64,000 nucleotides of DNA. Source: Gammaproteobacteria bacterium (GTDB lineage: Bacteria > Pseudomonadota > Gammaproteobacteria > Steroidobacterales > Woeseiaceae). Position 1 is the first letter of the stretch; every line of letters starts with the position of its first letter. The translations under genes and the position numbers were made by a program. This document shows positions 29,935-39,434 of the stretch, piece by piece. Under the pieces are notes generated by a model. The model worked only from the letters and a program-made list of their open reading frames with translations. It did no database searches and was not told where the DNA came from. The stretch lies in the NCBI GenBank assembly GCA_003331585.1, contig QOPG01000002.1, positions 1-64,000 on the forward strand. Reading direction: 5' to 3'.

Positions 29935-31455
29935 ATGGCTCAACCTGCAAATGTAATAACACAAAATATTTTGCTTGACCGGCTTGAAGAAATGAGAAGC
30001 TATGGCGGGGAACGATTAACATTTGGAATAAGTAATAAAATCTTAACCAAATTTATCGAACATGATATCAACCTAAAAAAAGCGATTAATGATGCACACG
30101 AAAGATTCAACCTCTTAAAAAAAAGCCATCCTAAATTTCTGACTCTATGTGAAAATGATCAAATCAAAAAAGCACAGAACAGTATTGTAAACTTTTACGC
30201 AAAAGATATGGTTAATCCCTACGTCGCAATAGGTGCAATGGGACCATGGGTTATCTCATTGAAAGGTGCGGTAATCTATGACTGTGGTGGCTATGGTATG
30301 CTCGGTCTGGGGCATTCTCCTGAACTGGCCCTTAGTGCAATGAAAAGACCTCATGTGATGGCAAATATTATGACGCCTTCACTCAGTCAAATGGAATTCG
30401 TAAAAATCTTAAAAAAAGAAATCGGTCATACCAGAAAAGATAAAACTAATTTTTCGGATTTTTGTTGTCTAAATAGCGGATCTGAATCGGTCACTATTGC
30501 TGCTCGTTTAGCTGATGTAAATGCAAAAGAAATAACCTCAAAAGGAGCACTTCAAGAAGGGAAGAAAATCGCTAGATTAACACTTGCTGGCAGTTTCCAT
30601 GGAAGAACAGATCGACCAGCCCAATTTTCGGACTCAACAAGATCCAGTTACAAAAAACATCTCAAATCTTTCGAAAATAATAATGAATTGTTCACAGTTG
30701 AACCAAATGATATTGAAGGTCTAAAAAACGTTTTCGATCGGGCTGAAAAAGAGAATATATTTTTTGAAGCATTCTTTATGGAGCCAGTTATGGGTGAAGG
30801 TAATCCCGGACAAGCCATAACTCCAGAATTTTATGATACAGCAAGACTATTAACAAAAAGCACGGGAACATTACTTTTAATTGACTCCATTCAAGCAGGA
30901 TTGAGGGCACAAGGTGTATTATCGATCATTGATTATCCAGGTTTTGAAAACTCTGAATGTCCTGACATGGAAGCATATTCAAAAGCGTTAAATGCAGGTC
31001 AATATCCATTATCAGTATTAGCAATGAATGGAAAAGCAGCTGAACTATATAGATCAGGAATATATGGAAATACAATGACGAGCAATCCAAAAGCTCTAGA
31101 TGTCGCCACGGCTGTTATAGATTCGCTCGATCCTGAAATTCGAAAAAATATTCGTAATCGAGGAAAAGAGTTGACCGAAAAACTCAAGAAATTAGAAGAT
31201 GAATTGGGTAATGATATAACTAACGTTCAAGGAACGGGGCTTTTAGCTAGTTGCGAATTGAGTAATAAATTCAAATGTTGTGGCTCCGAAAGTACAGAAG
31301 AATACTTAAGAATAAATGGGCTTGGAGTAATACACGGTGGAATCAATTCATTAAGATATACCCCTTATTTTAAGATAACATCTGAAGAAGTTGATTTAAT
31401 TGTTGAGTTAACAAAAGATGCAATCCTAAATGGACCGAAAGCTCAAAATATCTGA
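29935..31455 (+). CDS. Aminotransferase class III-fold PLP enzyme (divergent)
   Basis: CCLNSGSESVTIAARLA; LAGSFHGRTDRPAQFS; FFMEPVMGEGNPGQ; LLLIDSIQAGLRAQG; YSKALNAGQYPLSVLAM. Confidence 0.87.
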   Translation: MAQPANVITQNILLDRLEEMRSYGGERLTFGISNKILTKFIEHDINLKKAINDAHERFNLLKKSHPKFLTLCENDQIKKAQNSIVNFYAKDMVNPYVAIGAMGPWVISLKGAVIYDCGGYGMLGLGHSPELALSAMKRPHVMANIMTPSLSQMEFVKILKKEIGHTRKDKTNFSDFCCLNSGSESVTIAARLADVNAKEITSKGALQEGKKIARLTLAGSFHGRTDRPAQFSDSTRSSYKKHLKSFENNNELFTVEPNDIEGLKNVFDRAEKENIFFEAFFMEPVMGEGNPGQAITPEFYDTARLLTKSTGTLLLIDSIQAGLRAQGVLSIIDYPGFENSECPDMEAYSKALNAGQYPLSVLAMNGKAAELYRSGIYGNTMTSNPKALDVATAVIDSLDPEIRKNIRNRGKELTEKLKKLEDELGNDITNVQGTGLLASCELSNKFKCCGSESTEEYLRINGLGVIHGGINSLRYTPYFKITSEEVDLIVELTKDAILNGPKAQNI

Positions 31456-31852
31456 CTCAATTACAGCATCAACATGGTTGTTCTTGATTATTTTGATGTT
31501 TTCGTCGGCACCTCTTTTATCCGAATCAGGATTATCTACTAACGATAAAATATTCAGTAAAAAGCAAGCCAAGACTGGTCAAAAACTCTACGAGCAAAAC
31601 TGTCTAATATGCCATGATAAAAAATACTTCAGACCGGTATTTAAATCATGGGAAGGACAATCACTTGGTACTTTGTTTTTAGTTATGAGCTCATCAATGC
31701 CTCAAGGCAATCCAGGCTCTCTACCAGATAAGGAATATATTGATATTCTCGCTTATATGATGTCACAGAACCGATATAGCACCGGAGAAAAAGAGCTACC
31801 GACTGATGTAGATAAGCTTAATTCTATTACCATAAAATCAAGAAAAAAATAG
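31430..31852 (+). CDS. Exported class I c-type cytochrome
   Basis: Signal segment STWLFLIILMFSSAPLLSES; heme motif CLICH; distal Met region MPQGNPGSLPDKEYIDILAYMM. Confidence 0.88.
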   Translation: MDRKLKISDSITASTWLFLIILMFSSAPLLSESGLSTNDKIFSKKQAKTGQKLYEQNCLICHDKKYFRPVFKSWEGQSLGTLFLVMSSSMPQGNPGSLPDKEYIDILAYMMSQNRYSTGEKELPTDVDKLNSITIKSRKK

Positions 31853-31950
31853 AATAAAAAAACTTCAAAGAATGAATCAGTAGTGTTAAGGTTTGTTAAT
31901 AATAAGGTAAAGTTTTGTAAATATAAAAATAATCATTTGATGGGGTTCTC

Positions 31951-33297
31951 ATGAAAAAATTAGTTCAATTTGATAGAAGATCATTTATAAAAGGCGCATC
32001 AATAGGTGCAGCAGCTGGCTCTTTGGCTAGCGTTACCAATATCGCTTCGGCAGCAGAAAAAAGACCTGGTGGAATGATAAATGGAAAATTTAATTTTGAT
32101 GAAATTTATGACCGAGATGGCACTGGGAATGTTAAATGGGATCAACAATACGGAAGATTTGGTGAAGAAAATGTTGATTTAGGGATGGGGGTTGCTGATA
32201 TGGACTTCAGAGGTGTTCCTGCTATTAAAGATGCTTTGGAAGATCGTATTCAACATAATAACTGGGGTTATGAAAATCTTACTAAATCCTACAAAGAAGC
32301 CATTGTTCAATGGAATGAAGAGAGACATGGTTATAAACTTGACCCGGATACAATAGTTATTTCGTCTGGTGTTCACACACCTCTTATTGCGACTCTGAAT
32401 GCAGTATGTCAACCACAAACCAAAGTGTTAATGAATACCCCAACATACAATGGGTTCTATGGCGATCTACTTTGGAGTAGAACTGTTGCAGCTGATAGCG
32501 AAATGTATAAAGATGAAGACGGTATCTATCATATCGATTGGGATGATTTTGAAGCTAAGATGACACCTGATTGTCACGCTTTCCTTTTGTGTAACCCGCA
32601 GAACCCAACTGGCAATATGTGGTCAGAAGATGATTTGATGAAAATGGGTGAGCTTTGCCTTAAACATGGCGTCACTGTTCTTGCTGATGAAATACACTGC
32701 GATTTTGTTATGGAAGGTAAAAAATATATTCCTTTCGCAAGTCTTCCAGACAAGGCTATTGTAAACAACAGCTTAACTTATAAAGCGGTCAGTAAAACAT
32801 TTAGCCTGGCGTCAATGAAGAGTGCTTATTTCTTTTCTACTAATCCCGTTCTCCTGGAACGAGTGAAGTATATGCACCGAGCTGATTTGAATTCGCTAGG
32901 AATTATAGCTAACGAAGCGGCCTACAGAAACGGTGGTGAATACTTTACCCAACTTAATGAATACATTGATGGAAATCAGACCTTTGCTGAAGCCTACATC
33001 AAAGAAAAAATGCCTGCAGTGAAATCCACAAAAGGTGAAGGTACCTATCTTCATTGGCTAGACATCAAAGAGGTTGCTGCAGCTGTTAATGCAGAACAAC
33101 ATGCTAAAGATAAAGGGATGAAAAGTGATTCGCATTATATGGAAGAATGGTTTGTTAAGAATGCTAAGGTACAGTTAAATCCAGGAGGAAACTATGGTAC
33201 TGGAGGTAATGGCCACATGAGGATGAATCTTGGTACTGCAAGACCGAATATTAAAAAAGCGATTGATAATATGGCTGCAGCTATAAAGAAAATCTAA
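31951..33297 (+). CDS. Tat-signal PLP-dependent aminotransferase (MalY/PatB-like)
   Basis: DRRSFIKGASIGAAAGSLASVTNIASA Tat signal; GVADMDF; NPQNPTGNMWSEDDLMKM; ADEIHCDFV; KAVSKTFSLASMKSAYFF. Confidence 0.9.
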   Translation: MKKLVQFDRRSFIKGASIGAAAGSLASVTNIASAAEKRPGGMINGKFNFDEIYDRDGTGNVKWDQQYGRFGEENVDLGMGVADMDFRGVPAIKDALEDRIQHNNWGYENLTKSYKEAIVQWNEERHGYKLDPDTIVISSGVHTPLIATLNAVCQPQTKVLMNTPTYNGFYGDLLWSRTVAADSEMYKDEDGIYHIDWDDFEAKMTPDCHAFLLCNPQNPTGNMWSEDDLMKMGELCLKHGVTVLADEIHCDFVMEGKKYIPFASLPDKAIVNNSLTYKAVSKTFSLASMKSAYFFSTNPVLLERVKYMHRADLNSLGIIANEAAYRNGGEYFTQLNEYIDGNQTFAEAYIKEKMPAVKSTKGEGTYLHWLDIKEVAAAVNAEQHAKDKGMKSDSHYMEEWFVKNAKVQLNPGGNYGTGGNGHMRMNLGTARPNIKKAIDNMAAAIKKI

Positions 33298-33312
33298 ATA
33301 TTAAGTCGGAAT

Positions 33313-33349
33313 TAAAAAAAAGCATTTGCAAAATGCAAATGCTTTTTTT
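33313..33349. terminator. Bidirectional Rho-independent terminator between convergent genes
   Basis: Perfect 10-bp stem agcatttgca (33321-33330)/tgcaaatgct (33334-33343), AAA loop, flanking A-run and T-run. Confidence 0.9.
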
Positions 33350-33356
33350 ATGTAAA

Positions 33357-34706
33357 TTAAATAGACCAGCCGTCCACCGTATCGAATAAGACTGCTATTA
33401 GTTTCACCAAATCATCTATATCCACCCATTCATTCGGTCCATAGAAATTTCCACCTAATGAACCTATCCCATATGCAGGGACCCCTAGCAGGCGAATTGG
33501 ATATCGAATATCACCCGCGTAATGATTTGGATAGGATTTTGGTGCTATTCCAGTTATATCAGTTATTGACTCTCTTAGCACTAAACTCTCTTTTCCATTC
33601 CATCGTGCTTCACCTGGATTAGTTCGATAACCTTTAGCTAATATATGTATTTGGTATTTATTATTTTTTGATGAGATCTGATCAATAAACAATTGAGCTT
33701 CATTTTGAATTTTTCTGAGCAAATCGGCCCAATTATAATCAGCCTTAAATTTTAACCTAAAATTAATAGTAACTTTATCGGGTACTGATCCAATTCGATC
33801 TCCACCATTGAATTTTCCTACATTCATCTCTATTTCTTTTAGGATATCTTTCTTTAGATGATCCAAAAATCGCATTGAGGTATCTATAGCATCTCCTCCT
33901 TCTTTCCAATCAGATGAGTCTATACTGCCAATTTCCATCTGTGGTCCACGCCAGCCTCTAACCCGCATTTCCAGATCCAATACACCAAGAACTGCATTTT
34001 TAACATCCTCCAAACCTCTGCCAGTTTCTGCAGGATGAGCGTATAAAACAGACTGGATATTATGTTTTTGTTTTCTTATCCGCTCAAAAACAGGAAGACT
34101 TCCTCGACTACCACCACCTTTTCCATGAAGACTCATAACAACAGGTAGGGGTTTATCGTTCTCGCTTAAAATTCTTGCCGCAATCAGCATTGCAGCAACG
34201 CCGCCCTTGTCGTCGGACGTACCCAATCCATACATTCGATTTTTTTTAATGATTGGTTTATATGGGTCAGTTTCCCATCCTGCATCCTCAGAATGTGTAT
34301 CTATGTGCGAAAATATTGCTGATGTCTTTCTAGATGTTTTTTCAGGCCAGCCAACAATATTTATAAATGGCCCATCACTCTCTGGATTAGGTGGCATAAA
34401 TTCTGGATGATTCTGATATAAACTCGGCCTATCTGAAGACCTTTCTATCCTGTAGGGTAGATCACTGAGATAATTATTCACTAACGCCTGTGCTTCTTCT
34501 GCTGACTCACCTGTTTGGCTTCTGATAGTTATCAAATCACTAAGTAAGCTGATTAATTCCTCTCGTTTATTTTCTGCTAAATTGAGTGCGTTTGAAGATG
34601 CCGTCATAGCCTTTCCTTGAGAGAACGAACTTAAACCAACTGCAGTTAAACTTGAACCGACAATAAAATCTCTTCTTGATGACATGTTCTTTTTCTTTTG
34701 GCTCAT
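33357..34706 (-). CDS. M20-family amidohydrolase/peptidase with Tat signal
   Basis: MSSRRDFIVGSSLTAVGLSSFSQGKA Tat-like signal; IFSHIDTHSEDAGWETDP; GLGTSDDKGGVAAMLIA metal-site motif. Confidence 0.88.
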   Translation of the reverse strand: MSQKKKNMSSRRDFIVGSSLTAVGLSSFSQGKAMTASSNALNLAENKREELISLLSDLITIRSQTGESAEEAQALVNNYLSDLPYRIERSSDRPSLYQNHPEFMPPNPESDGPFINIVGWPEKTSRKTSAIFSHIDTHSEDAGWETDPYKPIIKKNRMYGLGTSDDKGGVAAMLIAARILSENDKPLPVVMSLHGKGGGSRGSLPVFERIRKQKHNIQSVLYAHPAETGRGLEDVKNAVLGVLDLEMRVRGWRGPQMEIGSIDSSDWKEGGDAIDTSMRFLDHLKKDILKEIEMNVGKFNGGDRIGSVPDKVTINFRLKFKADYNWADLLRKIQNEAQLFIDQISSKNNKYQIHILAKGYRTNPGEARWNGKESLVLRESITDITGIAPKSYPNHYAGDIRYPIRLLGVPAYGIGSLGGNFYGPNEWVDIDDLVKLIAVLFDTVDGWSI

Positions 34707-34728
34707 TTCGCTCTCCTTTAATACAATA

Positions 34729-35373
34729 TTATAAATTCATAATGGCATAATCGACAGATGCTTGAACAGGATCCAGTACAGTAATACCTAATAACTCTTC
34801 TAGAGAATCTCGATATCTTGCCATACCTGCACACCCCAGGATAATTATTTGCGCATCTTTTTCATCAATTAAATATTTACTCGCTTTTAAGATTTTATCC
34901 ATTGTGCTCTCTCCATTTACAGCTTCATCAACATCAATATCAAGACTCGTTTCACCTACATAGAATTTTTTTAAATTTAGTTTATCTATATATTTCTCGT
35001 GCCTAATGATTGAATCCTCTCCTAAAGCGATGACCCCAAAATTCTTTCTCTGATGATGGCAATATTTAACTGTGGTTTCATGGATACCATATATTGGGGC
35101 TGAAAATGCAAGAACTGATTCGCGAAGACCGGGGTCTGAATAACAAGCGATTATAAATGCGTCGAAGCTTGATAGTTTATTTTGTATTTTATTTAAGACC
35201 AGAGGTGCAACATTATTGATGTCTTCATCAGTTTCAATGCCGAATGGACCTTGTTTTAGTGAGATACAATCTACTTTCGTATTCTTTTTTTTTGGATAAT
35301 CAAGAAAAATAGCTGTCAGTTTGGTCGTAACATCTTCGTTCGAATTGGGGTTTATAACTAAAATTTTATACAT
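34729..35373 (-). CDS. Asp/Glu/hydantoin racemase family protein
   Basis: YKILVINPNSNEDVTTKL; two Cys motifs FIIACYSDPGLR and IIILGCAGMARY. Confidence 0.9.
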   Translation of the reverse strand: MYKILVINPNSNEDVTTKLTAIFLDYPKKKNTKVDCISLKQGPFGIETDEDINNVAPLVLNKIQNKLSSFDAFIIACYSDPGLRESVLAFSAPIYGIHETTVKYCHHQRKNFGVIALGEDSIIRHEKYIDKLNLKKFYVGETSLDIDVDEAVNGESTMDKILKASKYLIDEKDAQIIILGCAGMARYRDSLEELLGITVLDPVQASVDYAIMNL

Positions 35374-36845
35374 TAAAAATTAATATCTACCCCAAAATTT
35401 TGATCTCGATCCAATTCAGGGGCTAAGCGACCTGGCATACCAGTGCAATCAATTTTTTTTCTATGAATAAACTCACCATCACCACGATTAACTTTGAGGG
35501 AATTATCCTCTATTACTACCTCCCCTCGTTGTATAACAATTTCAGGCCAACCTGTTATTTTCATCCCTTCATATGGCGTAAATTCCATATTGTCGTGCAG
35601 ATCTTTAGCTCTAATAATTCTTTTAGCTTTTGGATTCCAAATAGCGATATCGGCATCTTTACCTTCTGTTATCGATCCTTTTCGATGATCTAAACCATAA
35701 ATTTTAGAAACATTTGTGGCTGCAAGCGCGACAAAATGATTGAGAGAAATTCTTTTCTTCACAACCCCTTCTGAGAATAATAAAGGTAATCTGGTTTCAA
35801 TGCCCGGTAATCCATTTGCGATTTTGGTAAAAGGAGGTTTCTTGCCTGCATGTAGTTTTCCGCTTTCATCAAAACGATAAGGTGCATGATCAGAGGAATA
35901 TACCTGAAATGTTCCATTTTGCAGACAACGCCATATCTCCTCTTGAGATGCCATATCTCGTAATGGAGGGCTACAACAAAATTGAGCTCCATACATTTCT
36001 GGTAAATCCATATCATTTGCATTTAAAAACATATACTGAGGGCATGTTTCACCAAATACCTTATGTCCTTCGTAACGAGCTTGTGCAATGATTCTCGCGC
36101 CTGCTTCTGTAGATACATGCACGATCAATATAGGCGTATCAATGAAACTTGAAAGTGCGACAGCTCTATTTATCGCCTCAGATTCAGCTGTTCGAGGATG
36201 ACTGAGGGCATGGTACTTTGGTTCTTTATGTGATCCTTTGATTAGCTTTTCACTCATCCAGTTAATCATGGCATTATTTTCGGCATGAATCATAGTTAGG
36301 GCACCTAATTTTTTAGCTGCTGCCATAATTTCAAGCATTTGTTCGTCATTTACAATTAGCTTGTCATAGGTCATATAAATCTTAAAGGAAGTTACTCCTT
36401 GCTCAATGACATTTGGTAATTCAACCTTAATCGCCTCTTCGGTAGGATCTGAGATAATTAAATGAAAGGAATAATCAATGACCGATTTAGGTTTTGCTCT
36501 TGAATGATATAAATCGAGAACATCCTGTAACTTTTGCCCTCTATGTTGAGCCGCGAAAGGTATAATGCATGTATTCCCTCCAAATGCAGCTGAAACACTA
36601 CCAGAGTAATAATCGTCAGATGTCATAATGCCACCGGATGATTCTTGCTCAATGTGACAATGAGCCTCAATTCCACCAGGCAATACAAGCTGACCCTCTG
36701 CATCAATTATTTTTTTAGAATCGCCGATATTTTTACCGATCGCTACTATGATTCCATCTTTTATGCCAATATCCGATCTAAAGGTTTCAGTAGCATTCGC
36801 TATCGTCCCATTTATAATCTTTAAATCCAGTTTTTTCATCTTCAA
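35373..36845 (-). CDS. Dihydropyrimidinase/D-hydantoinase-like amidohydrolase
   Basis: GQLVLPGGIEAHCHIEQ; GVTSFKIYMTYD (carboxylated Lys region); IHAENNAMI; PILIVHVSTEAGA; SSDHAPYRFDE. Confidence 0.92.
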   Translation of the reverse strand: MKMKKLDLKIINGTIANATETFRSDIGIKDGIIVAIGKNIGDSKKIIDAEGQLVLPGGIEAHCHIEQESSGGIMTSDDYYSGSVSAAFGGNTCIIPFAAQHRGQKLQDVLDLYHSRAKPKSVIDYSFHLIISDPTEEAIKVELPNVIEQGVTSFKIYMTYDKLIVNDEQMLEIMAAAKKLGALTMIHAENNAMINWMSEKLIKGSHKEPKYHALSHPRTAESEAINRAVALSSFIDTPILIVHVSTEAGARIIAQARYEGHKVFGETCPQYMFLNANDMDLPEMYGAQFCCSPPLRDMASQEEIWRCLQNGTFQVYSSDHAPYRFDESGKLHAGKKPPFTKIANGLPGIETRLPLLFSEGVVKKRISLNHFVALAATNVSKIYGLDHRKGSITEGKDADIAIWNPKAKRIIRAKDLHDNMEFTPYEGMKITGWPEIVIQRGEVVIEDNSLKVNRGDGEFIHRKKIDCTGMPGRLAPELDRDQNFGVDINF

Positions 36846-36862
36846 GACCTTATAAAATAAAT

Positions 36863-37798
36863 CTAATTACCTTTTAAGCTTAGCTCTAAACGATCAATTA
36901 ACCTTATTAATTCTTTTTTATCCTCTGCACTTAAGCTTGGTCCAGGATCACGCGACTTCGATGAACTAATAGCACCTCGCCGTAATAATGTTTCTTTTCG
37001 AATTGCTAAACCCAGTCCTGGTTGTTGCTCATATCTAACATACGGAAGATAAATATCAAATAAATCTTCAGCCTCATCAATTCTCCCTTGTTTGTGCAAC
37101 TTTATTACTTCTACTAACATTTCAGGGTATGCAAAACCGGTCATTGCTCCATCAGCTCCCCTTTGCATTTCTTGAGGAAGAAATAAACCGCCGTTTCCAG
37201 TCAATACCGATACTCTACGAGTATCACCGTTATCGCTATGTTTTCGGAGCTTTGATAGTTTATTTAAACCAGGCCATTCTTCATGTTTAAACATTACCAC
37301 TTGATCATATTCTTCTATTATCTTATTGAAAGTGGCAACTGAAATTTCTGATTTCGTAAAAAAAGGATAGTCTTGATAACAGACTGGAATTCGATCATCC
37401 AATTTATCAAGAATATTAGTTAGATAATTATAAAGCTTTTCCTCTGTTCCAATCCCGGGAGGAGGAGCAATCATCACTCCCGCCGCATCATTATCCATAC
37501 TAAAATTAGATAAATCGATTAAATTATCGATACCAGGGTTTGATACACCAACAATAATAGGCACTCTTTGATTAACTTGCTTTAATACCGTATTCAAAAA
37601 AAGTTTCGATTCTTCTATCGTCAGTTTAGGCGCTTCCCCCATAACACCTAATACAGTAATTCCATCCACACCTTTTTCTAGATAGAAATCAACAAGTTTT
37701 TTTGTACTTTCGAGATCAAGTTCGCCAGAATCCTTAAATGGTGTAGCTGAAATGATATAGACTCCCTCAGCAGTTTCATCAAGTTTGTTGTATAACAT
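36863..37798 (-). CDS. DapA-superfamily (dihydrodipicolinate synthase-like) lyase/aldolase
   Basis: GVYIISATPFKDSGELD; GVDGITVLGVMGEAPKLTIEE; VCYQDYP; QVVMFKHEEWPG (Schiff-base Lys); VLTGNGGLFLPQEMQRGADGAMTG. Confidence 0.9.
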   Translation of the reverse strand: MLYNKLDETAEGVYIISATPFKDSGELDLESTKKLVDFYLEKGVDGITVLGVMGEAPKLTIEESKLFLNTVLKQVNQRVPIIVGVSNPGIDNLIDLSNFSMDNDAAGVMIAPPPGIGTEEKLYNYLTNILDKLDDRIPVCYQDYPFFTKSEISVATFNKIIEEYDQVVMFKHEEWPGLNKLSKLRKHSDNGDTRRVSVLTGNGGLFLPQEMQRGADGAMTGFAYPEMLVEVIKLHKQGRIDEAEDLFDIYLPYVRYEQQPGLGLAIRKETLLRRGAISSSKSRDPGPSLSAEDKKELIRLIDRLELSLKGN

Positions 37799-37821
37799 CT
37801 GTAATAATCCTTATTTTCAAT

Positions 37822-39228
37822 CTATGATTTCTTTATGTATTTTTTTGATTCATCTATTAACTTAGTTTCGTATTTCATTTTCCCAGAAATATAATCTTGC
37901 ATTAAATTTATAAATACTCCACTTAAAAACAACAACGCAACTAAGTTTGGTATGGCGCTCACTGCAACAGAAATATTTGCTAATTGCCATAATTGATCAA
38001 CATTTGTTATCCCAGCAAAAATTATTCCAGGAAGAAAATATATCCATTTAATTATTCTAAATATTTTTTTACCAACTAATTCTGTAAGAGCTGTCTTGAA
38101 ATATATAAAAAAACCAATCTGAGTGGATAAACAAAAAGTTGTAATCGCAACTGATATAATTATGCTTGCAGTTGCCGTTGAATAATAACTGGAAAATCCA
38201 TCCAATAATAGCTCAATTCCTGAATTTCCACCTGCCAAAACGCCGCTAGATAAAATAACTACAGCTGTTATTGTGCAAACTAACGTAGTGTCAAAAAATA
38301 CCTCAGCTGCACCCCATAACCCCTGTTGAAATGGATGCTTTGTTTCAGCATTTGCATGCACCATTGGAGCAGTTCCCAACCCTGCTTCATTAGATAACAT
38401 ACCTCTAGCCATGCCCATTTGTATAGCCATCATTATTGAAGCGCCGGCAAAACCTCCAACTGCTGGTGCAGGAGAAAAAGCATAGCTTAGGATTTGCATA
38501 AATACTTCAGGAAGACTTTCAATATTGGCAAAAAATATAATTAACCCAAACCCTAGATACAATAGAGTCATTAACGGTACTAGTGCCTCGCAAAATTTTC
38601 CTATCCTCCTCACACCACCGATTGTTACAACCATCGTGACAAAAGCCATAAGTGATGTTGTTAGGTATGGGTTAATATTATAACTGGCATCCAATGCACG
38701 TCCTACAGTATGAGCCTGCAACAAAGATGAAGTGAAAATACAATTAATGGTAATGCCCAAACTGAATAAGATAGCCAAAAACCTCCATCCAAGTGCTTTT
38801 TTTATATAAAGCATTGGTCCACCAAAAATATCGCCATTGTCGTCTACTTCCCTATAATGTATGGCGAGAGTAATCTCAGCGGCTTTTGTGATCATTCCGA
38901 ATAAGGCCAGTACCCACATCCAAAAAATTGCTCCTGGCCCTCCAATCGATAGAGCGGTAGCAACACCAGCCATGTTCCCCATGCCAACTGTTCCGGCGAG
39001 TGATGTAGAGGTGGCTTGAAAAGGCGAGATAGTATTTTTTTCTCTGATATCTGAACGCTGAAATACTTTCAAAAAAGTCTCAGAAAAAATATATCTAAAA
39101 TTAGATAGTTGAAAAAACCGACTTTTAAATGTAAGAAATATCGACACGAATGCAATAAAGCACATTGTCCAAGGACCCCAGAGAAAAGCATCCAAATTAC
39201 TTGCTGCATTAAAAAAGATATCCCACAT
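37822..39228 (-). CDS. AGCS-family sodium:alanine/glycine symporter
   Basis: LAGTVGMGNMAGVATALSIGGPGAIFWMWVLALFGM; MGMARGMLSNEAGLGTAPMVHANAETKHPFQQGLWGAAEVFFDT. Confidence 0.95.
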   Translation of the reverse strand: MWDIFFNAASNLDAFLWGPWTMCFIAFVSIFLTFKSRFFQLSNFRYIFSETFLKVFQRSDIREKNTISPFQATSTSLAGTVGMGNMAGVATALSIGGPGAIFWMWVLALFGMITKAAEITLAIHYREVDDNGDIFGGPMLYIKKALGWRFLAILFSLGITINCIFTSSLLQAHTVGRALDASYNINPYLTTSLMAFVTMVVTIGGVRRIGKFCEALVPLMTLLYLGFGLIIFFANIESLPEVFMQILSYAFSPAPAVGGFAGASIMMAIQMGMARGMLSNEAGLGTAPMVHANAETKHPFQQGLWGAAEVFFDTTLVCTITAVVILSSGVLAGGNSGIELLLDGFSSYYSTATASIIISVAITTFCLSTQIGFFIYFKTALTELVGKKIFRIIKWIYFLPGIIFAGITNVDQLWQLANISVAVSAIPNLVALLFLSGVFINLMQDYISGKMKYETKLIDESKKYIKKS

Positions 39229-39434
39229 CAGACGATTCCCTATTTATAAGATTTATAGAATTATAATAACAAAAAGACTCGCATATTCCTCAATAACAAA
39301 AATGAACAACGAATATATTTTACCTATAACAAATAGTTTATTAGACTGAGTTGTATAACAGAATAATAAAGAATTTAATAAACATTAAAATCTCCAGCTT
39401 TTACTGGGAATTAAAGAGTTTAAGGATAAAAATT

